Shown here one piece after another: positions 6,180 through 13,094 of a stretch of 13,094 bases of DNA. The DNA lies in the NCBI GenBank assembly GCA_045544515.1, contig JAZPZD010000013.1, positions 1-13,094 of the forward strand. Reading direction: 5' to 3'. The translations under genes and the position numbers were made by a program. The DNA comes from RGIG8748 sp045544515 (GTDB taxonomy: Bacteria; Bacillota; Clostridia; UMGS1810). Below the pieces are notes generated by a model. The model was not told the DNA's origin and did not search any database. It was given only the letters and a program-made list of their open reading frames with translations. Position 1 is the stretch's first letter; each line of letters opens with the position of its first letter.

Positions 6180-9100
6180 TTACAAACACTCCTCGTGTAT
6201 TGCGTTTTCTATTTTTTGTAATATAATTTTAATATTGTCCAGGATATTTACATCATATTTGTAACTAAGATATGAAGTACTTCCGGAGGAAAACATCATT
6301 TTTCCTCTGTATGTGTCCATTATCTCAACTATTGCCCTGGCACTTATCTCCTTTTGAAAAGTAAAAATTACAAGCTCATCCTTTTGGGAAATATCCGAAA
6401 CAAAAAGCCTTGAGGCAATTTCCCTTATAAGTGCAATCTTCATAAGATTATCCACGCTTTCGGGGATATCTCCATAGCGGTCTATAAACTCCGCCTCTAC
6501 CTCAAGCTTATCCTCCTCGGTAATTACAGAGGCAATCCTGCGGTACATATCTACCCTTTGCTTTTCGTCGGATATAACCTTTTCGGGAATAAAGGCACTC
6601 ACCTTGATATCGATGGATGTGTCGGTCTTTTCTGCCACTTTTTCACCTTTTAATTCCTTTACGGCTTTTTCAAGAAGCATACAGTACATATCATAGCCCA
6701 CGAGGTTCATATTGCCGTGTTGCTCTTTGCCAAGAATATTGCCCGCACCTCTTATTTCCAGATCCCTGAGAGCTATCTTGAAGCCTGCCCCAAACTCTGT
6801 GAATTCCCTTATTGCCTGGAGCCTTTTTTGTGCAACCTGGTCGAGCACCTTGCCCTCGTGATAAGTAAAATAAGCATACGAAAGTCTGTTTGAACGCCCC
6901 ACTCTTCCCTTTAACTGATATAGCTGCGACAGACCCAGACAGTCGGCATTTTCCAGAATTATTGTATTGACATTGGGAACATCGAGACCTGTTTCTATAA
7001 TTGTGGTGCACACAAGAACATCTATCTCGCCGTCGATTAAATCGAGCATAATATTCTCTAACTGCGTCTCGGTCATTTTGCCGTGTGCAACACTTACTCT
7101 TGCATCCGGCACAAGCTCCTGGATTTTGGAAGCCACTCTTTCTATGCTCTCCACCCTGTTGTAGAGGTAGTATACCTGACCCCCTCTGGAGAGCTCCCTC
7201 TGGATCGCGTTTTGTACAACGATGGGGCTATATTCCATTACAAAGGTCTGTACAGGAAGTCTGTCACTCGGTGGAGAGGTAATTACACTCAAATCCCGTA
7301 TGCCAATCATAGCCATATTAAGTGTCCTTGGGATAGGTGTGGCACTTAAGGTAAGTACATTTACATTCTTCTTGATTTCCACAAGCTTTTCCTTGTGACC
7401 TACGCCAAAGCGTTGTTCCTCGTCTATTATAAGAAGTCCCAGAGATTTAAACTCCACATCTTTTTGCAAAAGTCTGTGTGTACCTATAACAACATCTATT
7501 TCGCCTGTTTTGAGCTTGGCAATTATCTCCTGCTGTTGCTTTTTGGTACGAAAACGGCTAAGCATCTCTACATTTACACAGTACTCTTTCATTCTGGACA
7601 CAAAGGTATTGTAGTGTTGAGATGCAAGGATGGTTGTTGGTACAAGATATGCAACCTGCATACCATCCATAACACATTTGAACGCTGCACGAAGTGCAAC
7701 CTCTGTCTTGCCATAACCGACATCTCCGCACAGGAGCCTATCCATACACTTACCCTGCTCCATATCGGATTTTACCTCTTCGATGCACCTTAACTGGTCA
7801 GGTGTTTCTTCGTACAGAAAGTCCCCCTCAAACTGCTTTTGCCAGTCGGTATCCTTGGCAAAAATGTGCCCTTTTAGCTGACTTCTTTCAGCATAAAGCT
7901 TAATCATATCTTCAGCAAGGCGGGCAACGCTCTCTTTAACCCTGTTTACCGTCTTTTGCCAAGCTGTTCCGCCGAGGCTGTTTAGCCTGACATTTTTGTC
8001 CTCGGTAGAAGAATACTTGCATAGCATATCAAGCTGATTTACAGGTACATACAAAATGTCGGTACCTTTATATTTTAATTTAATATAATCACGAACCACA
8101 CCCTGAACTTCAAGCTGATTTATACCTACATACTGACCCACGCCGTGAGTTCTGTGAACTACATAATCGCCTACCGAAATCTCCTCAAAGCTCTTTATGG
8201 CATCTTTGGAATTTTTTGTAAATTTTCTCTTTTTCTTTGTCTGTTCACCGTCTGTTACAACAACGGTTTTCAAAGACGGATATTCAAAGCCTCGCTCCAG
8301 CGAACCTTTTAGTATGATAACCTCGCCAAAATCGGGAGTACGGTCTGCGTTTTCCAGATACGATGCCATTATACCTTTTTTGTAAAGAAGCTCGGTTATG
8401 TTTTTAATTTTAGCATCCGAGTTTAAAAGTACGGTTATTCTGTAGCCGGACTTTTTCCAGAATTCTATATCTTCTATAAGATAATCCACACTGTCGGTAT
8501 ATGCACGCAGTGTCTTGGCAGTCATAGATATAATTTCCGACGGTCGTATTTCGGGTGCAGAGTGCGACAGTGCACTTATGCTTACTGATGCACTTTGAGA
8601 ACAAACATTTACAACATCTGTATATGTGGCAAAGTAACTACCCAGTTTTCTCGGAAAAAGTCCCTTGTCCATAAGGGCGGTTATTATCTCATTTTGTTCC
8701 TTGTACCAGACATCAAACCTTTTCTTCAGCTCTTTGGGTTCGTCGAGAATATACATAGTATCCTTGGGCATATAGTCAACAAGTGTTGGTACTTCACTAT
8801 AGAAAATCGGCATATACTTGTCGTTGGAATGAAAGTAATGCCTTGTATTAAACTTTTCTATATCTCTTAACAAATTCTCATTTTTTAATTTTTCGATTTT
8901 TTTGACAGCTTCCTGCGACTGCTCCGAGGTATATACAAGCTCTCTTGCGGGACATATTACTGCTGTATCTACGCTATCACTTGAAAGCTGGCTATCGGGC
9001 GAAAAAAGACGCATAGAGTCTACATCATCACCCCAAAACTCTATCCTGCATGGCAAGTCGGACGAGGGCGGGAATATGTCTATAATAGAACCTCTTACAC

Positions 9101-9614
9101 TAAACTGCCCCACTGCCTCTACCATACTCACACGGGTATATCCCATAAAGATGAGTTTGGAAACCAATTGTTGCATATCTATTGATGATGAATTATCTAA
9201 TGTAATGGTATATTTGTCGTAATACTCCATCGGCAAGGTGTATGACGCTATGGCGGATATGGTGGTAACGATGAATTTTGCATCTTTTATATTCGAAATG
9301 GCTTTTAATCTCGATATTTCGCCCTTTCTGTTTGACACATCAACATCATAATACATATATTCTCTCGGCGGAAAATACAAAACCGCATCACAACAGAGGA
9401 ACGACAGCTCGCTCGCTATCCTTCCTGCTTCCTTTTCGTCGGGAGCGATGACAACGGTTTTTGCCGTTATATGCTCGCCCAACGAATATATAAGATGGCT
9501 TTTTTGACTTCCTGATACACCCAGAGTATGAACAAAGCCTTTGCCCTTTTTGATATGCGAAAGGATTGCGTCAAACTCTGTCATACCATCGAGAAGATAG
9601 GTAAATGTGTTCAT
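6180..9614 (-). CDS. mfd: transcription-repair coupling factor Mfd
   Basis: Mfd is a DNA translocase that pushes off RNA polymerase stalled at lesions and recruits UvrA. The 1144-residue length matches the family (~1150). In order: a UvrB-like N-terminal region with a degenerate nucleotide loop (GVSGSQKS, 32-39, Gln where Walker A has Gly); a CarD-like polymerase-interaction domain (~477-540, starting EEISVGDYVVHRTHGVGQY); helicase domain 1 with Walker A GDVGYGKTE (630-638), DEEQ (731-734) and SATP (757-760); helicase domain 2 with the arginine-rich motif LKGRVGRSNR (901-910); the translocation segment with DLEIRGAGNILG (951-962); and the C-terminal regulatory domain. The ATG directly follows the pth stop codon with no gap, and its GGAG (9623-9626) lies inside pth, suggesting translational coupling. 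Confidence 0.98.
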   Translation of the reverse strand: MNTFTYLLDGMTEFDAILSHIKKGKGFVHTLGVSGSQKSHLIYSLGEHITAKTVVIAPDEKEAGRIASELSFLCCDAVLYFPPREYMYYDVDVSNRKGEISRLKAISNIKDAKFIVTTISAIASYTLPMEYYDKYTITLDNSSSIDMQQLVSKLIFMGYTRVSMVEAVGQFSVRGSIIDIFPPSSDLPCRIEFWGDDVDSMRLFSPDSQLSSDSVDTAVICPARELVYTSEQSQEAVKKIEKLKNENLLRDIEKFNTRHYFHSNDKYMPIFYSEVPTLVDYMPKDTMYILDEPKELKKRFDVWYKEQNEIITALMDKGLFPRKLGSYFATYTDVVNVCSQSASVSISALSHSAPEIRPSEIISMTAKTLRAYTDSVDYLIEDIEFWKKSGYRITVLLNSDAKIKNITELLYKKGIMASYLENADRTPDFGEVIILKGSLERGFEYPSLKTVVVTDGEQTKKKRKFTKNSKDAIKSFEEISVGDYVVHRTHGVGQYVGINQLEVQGVVRDYIKLKYKGTDILYVPVNQLDMLCKYSSTEDKNVRLNSLGGTAWQKTVNRVKESVARLAEDMIKLYAERSQLKGHIFAKDTDWQKQFEGDFLYEETPDQLRCIEEVKSDMEQGKCMDRLLCGDVGYGKTEVALRAAFKCVMDGMQVAYLVPTTILASQHYNTFVSRMKEYCVNVEMLSRFRTKKQQQEIIAKLKTGEIDVVIGTHRLLQKDVEFKSLGLLIIDEEQRFGVGHKEKLVEIKKNVNVLTLSATPIPRTLNMAMIGIRDLSVITSPPSDRLPVQTFVMEYSPIVVQNAIQRELSRGGQVYYLYNRVESIERVASKIQELVPDARVSVAHGKMTETQLENIMLDLIDGEIDVLVCTTIIETGLDVPNVNTIILENADCLGLSQLYQLKGRVGRSNRLSYAYFTYHEGKVLDQVAQKRLQAIREFTEFGAGFKIALRDLEIRGAGNILGKEQHGNMNLVGYDMYCMLLEKAVKELKGEKVAEKTDTSIDIKVSAFIPEKVISDEKQRVDMYRRIASVITEEDKLEVEAEFIDRYGDIPESVDNLMKIALIREIASRLFVSDISQKDELVIFTFQKEISARAIVEIMDTYRGKMMFSSGSTSYLSYKYDVNILDNIKIILQKIENAIHEECL

Positions 9615-10184
9615 TTAGATTGCTCCGTTGAATTTATTCATTGCAGAAGAAACACCGTTTTTGATGATTTCTTCTATGGCGTCGACTACCCGGTTTGCTG
9701 TGGGGGTGAGGATTTGGATTTCTTCTTTGGAAAATCTTCCGAGAACATAATCCGCAAGATTGTATTTCTCGCCCTTTGGTGCACCTACACCCATTCGTAT
9801 ACGAACAAAATTATCAGATGCAAGCTGATATATTATGGACTTAAGTCCATTATGACCGCCGTCACTGCCTTTTGGGCGGATACGAATTCTGCCGAGTTCT
9901 ATATTGATATCATCACAGACAATTATTATGTTTTCCGCAGGAATTTTATAGAAATTTGCAATATCTCTTATACTCTCTCCGCTTAAATTCATATATGTCT
10001 GCGGTTTGGCAACAATTATCTTTTCGCCCGCCAAAATACCATCACCAAAAACTGCCTTATGCTTTAGTTTATTTAATTTAATACCCGTTTTATTCGCAAA
10101 TAAATCAATTGTTTCGAAACCGATGTTGTGTCTTGTGGCTTCGTACTTTTTTTCGGGATTTCCAAGTCCTGCAATAAGATACAT
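9615..10184 (-). CDS. pth: peptidyl-tRNA hydrolase
   Basis: Pth cleaves the ester bond of peptidyl-tRNAs that drop off ribosomes, recycling tRNA in the cytoplasm. The 189-residue protein is of normal length and has all key residues: GLGNP with Asn9, RHNIGF with the catalytic His19, YMNLSG with Asn66, CDDINIELG with Asp92, and GGHNGLKS with Asn112 (E. coli equivalents Asn10, His20, Asn68, Asp93, Asn114). The start is ATG 10184, with AAGGAG (10192-10197) 7 bases upstream. A TTG at 10208 in the same frame would lie upstream of this ribosome site and is rejected. It is the first gene of the pth-mfd-prsA unit, an order familiar from Firmicutes. Confidence 0.97.
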   Translation of the reverse strand: MYLIAGLGNPEKKYEATRHNIGFETIDLFANKTGIKLNKLKHKAVFGDGILAGEKIIVAKPQTYMNLSGESIRDIANFYKIPAENIIIVCDDINIELGRIRIRPKGSDGGHNGLKSIIYQLASDNFVRIRMGVGAPKGEKYNLADYVLGRFSKEEIQILTPTANRVVDAIEEIIKNGVSSAMNKFNGAI

Positions 10185-10225
10185 TGTTTTTCTCCTTAAA
10201 ACTTTCAAGTTATACTGTAATTACG

Positions 10226-10254
10226 ATTATAACACCAAAGAAAACTTTTTGCAA
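10226..10254 (-). promoter_or_regulatory. near-consensus sigma-A promoter of pth-mfd-prsA
   Basis: On the - strand TTGCAA (10249-10254), 17 bases, then a perfect TATAAT (10226-10231) with an extended TGT before it. The start of transcription would be near 10219, about 35 bases before the pth ATG. This is the strongest promoter in the window by eye. Confidence 0.8.
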
Positions 10255-10298
10255 TAAAAACACTTTTTTATATTGTTAATAAAAATAAACGGATATTC

Positions 10299-10328
10299 TT
10301 GTTTTTAAATGGCAAAATATATTAGAAT
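10299..10328 (+). promoter_or_regulatory. putative sigma-A promoter of ptsHI
   Basis: TTGTTT (10299-10304), 18 bases, then TAGAAT (10323-10328), placing the transcript start near 10335 and a short leader before GGGAG (10340-10344). An alternative -10, TATATT (10318-10323), has a poor -35. No antiterminator-type hairpin or CcpA cre-like site is apparent. Confidence 0.45.
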
Positions 10329-10351
10329 AATTTTTTAAAGGGAGAATTTAT

Positions 10352-10609
10352 ATGCTTGAACTTAAGTATAAAATAACCGATACAAACGGAATTCACGCAA
10401 GACCTGCAGGTCTGCTGGTAAAAGAAGCCGGAAACTTTTCTTGCAATATAACACTGAAAGCTAACGGAAAAGAGGCAGATGTAAAAAGGATTTTTTCTGT
10501 TATGGGGCTTGGTGTAAAATGCGGAAACGAAATAACCCTGGAATTTGACGGCGACGACGAAGCCGAAGCATACAGCAAAATACAAAAGTTTTTAACTGAT
10601 AATCTTTGA
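10352..10609 (+). CDS. ptsH: phosphocarrier protein HPr, with Arg in place of Ser46
   Basis: HPr carries phosphate from enzyme I to sugar-specific EIIA domains in the PTS. The 85-residue protein has the full length and the active site GIHARPAG (residues 13-20) with phosphorylatable His15 and Arg17. In Gram-positive HPr the segment around 45-54 normally reads KSIMGVMSLG, with Ser46 phosphorylated by HPr kinase for catabolite repression. Here the same columns read K45-R-I-F-S-V-M-G-L-G54, so position 46 is Arg, and Ser occurs only at 49. Phosphotransfer should be intact, but classic HPrK/CcpA signalling through Ser46 should not work with this protein. It begins 8 bases after GGGAG and is followed by ptsI after 19 bases. 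It is not Crh, which lacks His15. Confidence 0.95.
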   Translation: MLELKYKITDTNGIHARPAGLLVKEAGNFSCNITLKANGKEADVKRIFSVMGLGVKCGNEITLEFDGDDEAEAYSKIQKFLTDNL

Positions 10610-10628
10610 AATTACGGAGTGAGAGGCT

Positions 10629-12287
10629 ATGGTAATATTAAATGGTCAAGGTGTTTGCGGAGGCATAGCCTTTGGAAAACTGGAAATATATTCAAAAACG
10701 AACCCTACTGTGCACCGTTCCCGTACTGAAAATTTTGAAAACGAAACAAAGAGGTTCGAAAACGCCTGCAACATCGCCTACAATCAACTGACCGAGCTAT
10801 ATAACAAAGCTCTTGAAGAAGTCGGCGAAGATAATGCAATGATTTTTGAAATACACAAAATGATGCTTGAAGATACCGACTATTTAAGCTCGGTAAAAAC
10901 ATATATAAAAGAGCAAAAAATAAATGCAGAAAGTGCGGTTGCTATGACATCGGACAATTTTTCTTCGATGTTTGCATCCATGGAAGACGCCTATATGCAA
11001 GCCCGTGCATCTGATGTAAAAGACATATCCGACAGGATAATATCTATTCTAACCAATGCAACCAATACCAAAATAAAATCGGATATCCCTGTAATTATTG
11101 GTGCAACAGACCTTGTTCCCTCTGAAACAGTTCAGCTTGATAAATCAAAAATTCTCGCATTTGTAACAGAAAAAGGAAGTATGAACTCCCATACATCTAT
11201 TCTTGCACGAACAATGGATATTCCTGCGGTGGTAGGCGTTGAGAACATTACAAACAAAGATTTCGGCAATGCAGAAATAATTGTAGACGGTTTTACCGGC
11301 GAAATATACATTGATCCCACAATGGAAACAATAATCCGTATGCAAGAAAAGAAGCAGAAGTACGACAGACAAAAAACTCTTTTGCAAAAATTAAAGGGAG
11401 TAAAACCTATAACAAAGGACGGACAAAAAATACTACTGTATGCAAATATAGGCTCTGCCAAAGATATGTCCGAGGTATATGCAAATGATGCTATGGGTGT
11501 GGGCTTATTCAGAAGTGAATTTATATATCTTGAAAGCGATACCTACCCCACCGAAGACGAGCAATTTGCTATATACAAAAGTGCAGTAGAAAAAGCCCTG
11601 GGCAAAAGAGTAATAATAAGAACTCTCGACATAGGTGCAGACAAAAATGTAGACTACTTTGATATGCCAAAAGAAGAAAATCCTGCGCTTGGGATAAGGG
11701 CCATAAGGATTTGCCTTTCAAGACCGGGGCTTTTTAAAACTCAACTTCGAGCATTGTACAGAGCTTCGGCGTTTGGCAAAATAGCCATTATGTTTCCTAT
11801 GATAACCTCCGTAGACGAAGTAAGAAAAGCCAAAAGCCTCTGCGAAGAAGCGAAAGAAGAACTGATATCCGAGGGGATTCCCTTTAACGAAAATACGGAA
11901 ATTGGCATTATGATAGAAACCCCTGCCGCCGCCATAATAAGCGATATTCTGGCAAAGGAAGTCGACTTTTTTTCGATAGGTACAAACGACCTTACCCAAT
12001 ACACTCTGGCGGTAGACAGACAAAACCCAAACACCGAACCCTTTTGTGATATACATCACAAAGCAATCTTCCGTCTTATTAAGCTCGTGGTGGAAAATTC
12101 GCACAAGGAAGGCATCTGGACGGGAATATGCGGAGAACTGGCTTCGGATATGTCACTTACAGAGATGTTTCTGGCAATTGGTGTTGATGAGCTATCCGTA
12201 TCTCCCGGTCAAATACTCCCGCTTAAGCAAAAAATTCTGGAAACGGATGTATCCAGAATTAAACTAAAGCTATTAAGTCAGATATAA
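10629..12287 (+). CDS. ptsI: PTS enzyme I (phosphoenolpyruvate-protein phosphotransferase)
   Basis: Enzyme I takes phosphate from PEP and passes it to HPr, starting the sugar phosphorelay. The 552-residue length is slightly below the usual ~570. The N-terminal part holds the HPr-binding helical domain and the swivelling His domain. The phospho-His motif is GSMNSHTSILAR (183-194) with His188; the common form is GGRTSHxxIxAR, so Asn187... replaces the usual Thr-Ser pair only in its first position (Asn186). The barrel domain shows GLFRSEF (292-298), Arg331, NPALG (351-355), MIETPAA (428-434), GTNDLTQY (451-458) and ICGELA (500-505) with catalytic Cys501. The start codon lies 9 bases after GGAG (10616-10619), with AGAGG closer still. 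It is co-transcribed with ptsH; no EII genes are in the window. Confidence 0.97.
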   Translation: MVILNGQGVCGGIAFGKLEIYSKTNPTVHRSRTENFENETKRFENACNIAYNQLTELYNKALEEVGEDNAMIFEIHKMMLEDTDYLSSVKTYIKEQKINAESAVAMTSDNFSSMFASMEDAYMQARASDVKDISDRIISILTNATNTKIKSDIPVIIGATDLVPSETVQLDKSKILAFVTEKGSMNSHTSILARTMDIPAVVGVENITNKDFGNAEIIVDGFTGEIYIDPTMETIIRMQEKKQKYDRQKTLLQKLKGVKPITKDGQKILLYANIGSAKDMSEVYANDAMGVGLFRSEFIYLESDTYPTEDEQFAIYKSAVEKALGKRVIIRTLDIGADKNVDYFDMPKEENPALGIRAIRICLSRPGLFKTQLRALYRASAFGKIAIMFPMITSVDEVRKAKSLCEEAKEELISEGIPFNENTEIGIMIETPAAAIISDILAKEVDFFSIGTNDLTQYTLAVDRQNPNTEPFCDIHHKAIFRLIKLVVENSHKEGIWTGICGELASDMSLTEMFLAIGVDELSVSPGQILPLKQKILETDVSRIKLKLLSQI

Positions 12288-12314
12288 AAAATGAGGCTCG
12301 GATAAAACGAGCCT
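12286..12314 (-). terminator. intrinsic terminator of coaD, overlapping the ptsI stop
   Basis: A 7-bp GC-rich stem, AGGCTCG (12294-12300) with CGAGCCT (12308-12314), is extended by AATG/CATT pairing (12290-12293, 12316-12319) around one bulged G. Read on the - strand it is followed by six T (12291-12286). On the + strand no T-run follows (GCATTACAT), so its value for ptsI is doubtful. Confidence 0.8.
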
Positions 12315-12331
12315 GCATTACATACTTATAT

Positions 12332-12805
12332 TCACTTCTTATTTAAAATTTCTTTTACCGCAGACGGAACAAAATCCGAAACATCCTGGTTGAAACTATT
12401 TAACTCTTTAACCATAGAAGAAGAAAGTGCAACATTTTCCGCACGGAAATACACATACTCCAGATTAGGATTTATAAGTTTGTTTACTTCAGCGATATTT
12501 TCTTCATAATTGTAATCCATATTGTTTCTGAGGCCTCGTATCATATATCCAATGTTATTAATCTTTGTGTATTCAGCCACAAGACCCTCGTATATAATTA
12601 CTTCGCAGTTGGATATGTTTTTCTCTTTGAGTGTGGCATCTATTGCATTTTTCATAAGTTCACTGCTATATGAACGCTTTTTGTTTGCATTAACACCTAT
12701 TACTATATGAACTTTTTCAAACAGTTTGGATGCTTTTATAACCATATCGAGATGTCCGTTTGTAAATGGGTCAAACGAACCGGGATAAATTGCAGTTTTG
12801 TACAT
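12332..12805 (-). CDS. coaD: phosphopantetheine adenylyltransferase
   Basis: CoaD transfers AMP from ATP to 4'-phosphopantetheine, the penultimate step of coenzyme A synthesis. The 157-residue protein has the usual length and the nucleotidyltransferase signature YPGSFDPFTNGHLD (residues 7-20), with the GxxH-type motif at T15-N-G-H18. MIRGLRNNMDYNYE (88-101) contains the conserved Arg pair of RGLR, and LSSSMVKEL (127-135) is the late ATP-binding motif. The start is set by GGAGG (12813-12817), spaced 7 bases. It is a single gene with its own terminator. Its upstream region is displaced by an inverted-repeat element beginning 3 bases beyond the ribosome site, and no convincing promoter is seen between them. 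Confidence 0.96.
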   Translation of the reverse strand: MYKTAIYPGSFDPFTNGHLDMVIKASKLFEKVHIVIGVNANKKRSYSSELMKNAIDATLKEKNISNCEVIIYEGLVAEYTKINNIGYMIRGLRNNMDYNYEENIAEVNKLINPNLEYVYFRAENVALSSSMVKELNSFNQDVSDFVPSAVKEILNKK

Positions 12806-12820
12806 GACATTTCCTCCATA

Positions 12821-13094
12821 AGCAGTTGCGTTAGTATCTGAACCCGTTTTGGGTGCGTGTTTTTACGCCACTGCATCGTTAAAGTACTCGCAAATGCGTC
12901 AGCATTAGCTGTGTTTTTGCCTCGCATTGACGCGAAAACACTGCACCGAAAATTCATAGAACCTAAAACAAGATAAAATTGTCGGTTTTTCAAGGCGGAA
13001 GGTCGAAGTAATACCGGCGTATTTTGAGACCGACAACAAAGAAAAACGGCTATTTTACTTGGTTTAGGCGGGTTCGGATACTAACGCAACTGCT
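12821..13094. mobile_element. 274-bp MITE-like element with 26-bp terminal inverted repeats
   Basis: The left end begins AGCAGTTGCGTTAGTATC (12821-12838) and continues to 12846; the last 26 bases of the window (13069-13094) are its reverse complement with one difference (25 of 26; T at 12839 against C in the right arm read inversely). The interior has no credible gene but several smaller hairpins: GCGT/ACGC (12855-12868), AATGC/GCATT (12893-12906), GTGTTTT/AAAACAC (12911-12941) and TTGTCGGT/ACCGACAA (12979-13036). CACTGCA occurs twice (12869-12875, 12939-12945). The bases just left of the element are TA, as expected for IS630/Tc1-type insertion, but the right flank is outside the window. It is either a non-autonomous transposon derivative or a family of structured intergenic repeats. 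Confidence 0.7.
12979..13036. repeat. nested hairpin inside the terminal element
   Basis: TTGTCGGT (12979-12986) is the exact reverse complement of ACCGACAA (13029-13036). Between them AATAC (13010-13014) pairs with GTATT (13019-13023) around CGGC. I have an impression of similar CAAGGCGGAAGG-containing units in gut Clostridia genomes, but that is memory only. It could be an older element into which the outer repeat formed, or part of the same unit. Confidence 0.5.

Noticed and set aside
6273..9519. A nucleotide-binding site in the Mfd N-terminal domain (GVSGSQKS)
   Set aside because: The Walker A glycine before Lys is Gln, and Mfd N-terminal domains are known to be degenerate and not to hydrolyse ATP, so this is expected family behaviour.
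12736..12993. An 85-codon open frame on the - strand running from the terminal element into coaD
   Set aside because: It overlaps the well-supported coaD in another frame, lies mostly in inverted-repeat sequence and has no ribosome site. It is probably a by-product of the repeat.
12821..13094. A CRISPR array in the repeat-rich end of the window
   Set aside because: The repeats are inverted and occur once per end; there are no regularly spaced direct repeats with unique spacers.

Overview
The window looks like chromosomal DNA from a low-GC, endospore-forming Firmicute, most likely a Clostridia-class anaerobe. The evidence is a complete spoIIE, AGGAGG-type Shine-Dalgarno sites before most genes, many sigma-A promoters with extended TGn -10 elements, and a pth-mfd-prsA cluster. 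I cannot name the species.

Layout. Positions 1-738 hold a small XRE-family regulator (89-562, +) with its own promoter and a strong terminator. A repeat-bearing spacer follows, ending at the 3' end of guaA, a site known elsewhere as an integration hotspot. Positions 739-1722 (-) encode a GMP synthase with only the ATP-pyrophosphatase and dimerisation part; the amidotransferase half is absent and the gene has its own promoter. Divergent to it is a YfcE-type metallophosphoesterase (1926-2468, +). Positions 2593-4932 (-) encode the SpoIIE phosphatase behind a promoter with an unusually long 22-bp spacer. Positions 5078-10184 (-) form one transcription unit: peptidyl-tRNA hydrolase, the repair helicase Mfd and a PrsA-like foldase lipoprotein. 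It has a near-consensus promoter upstream of pth and a hairpin terminator after the lipoprotein gene. Divergent from it is the PTS pair ptsH-ptsI (10352-12287, +). Finally coaD (12332-12805, -) sits directly downstream of a 274-bp element bounded by 26-bp inverted repeats, which runs exactly to the end of the window.

How the genes fit together. Most of this is core housekeeping: GMP synthesis, CoA synthesis, rescue of stalled peptidyl-tRNA, transcription-coupled repair, extracytoplasmic folding, sugar-PTS phosphorelay and the sigma-F switch of sporulation. The less ordinary points are the amidotransferase-less GuaA, an HPr that keeps His15 but has Arg where the regulatory Ser46 should be, the inverted-repeat element abutting coaD, and the possible island edge at the guaA 3' end. 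I found no complete new defence or mobile system. No stretch longer than 300 bases lacks a gene or a described element.
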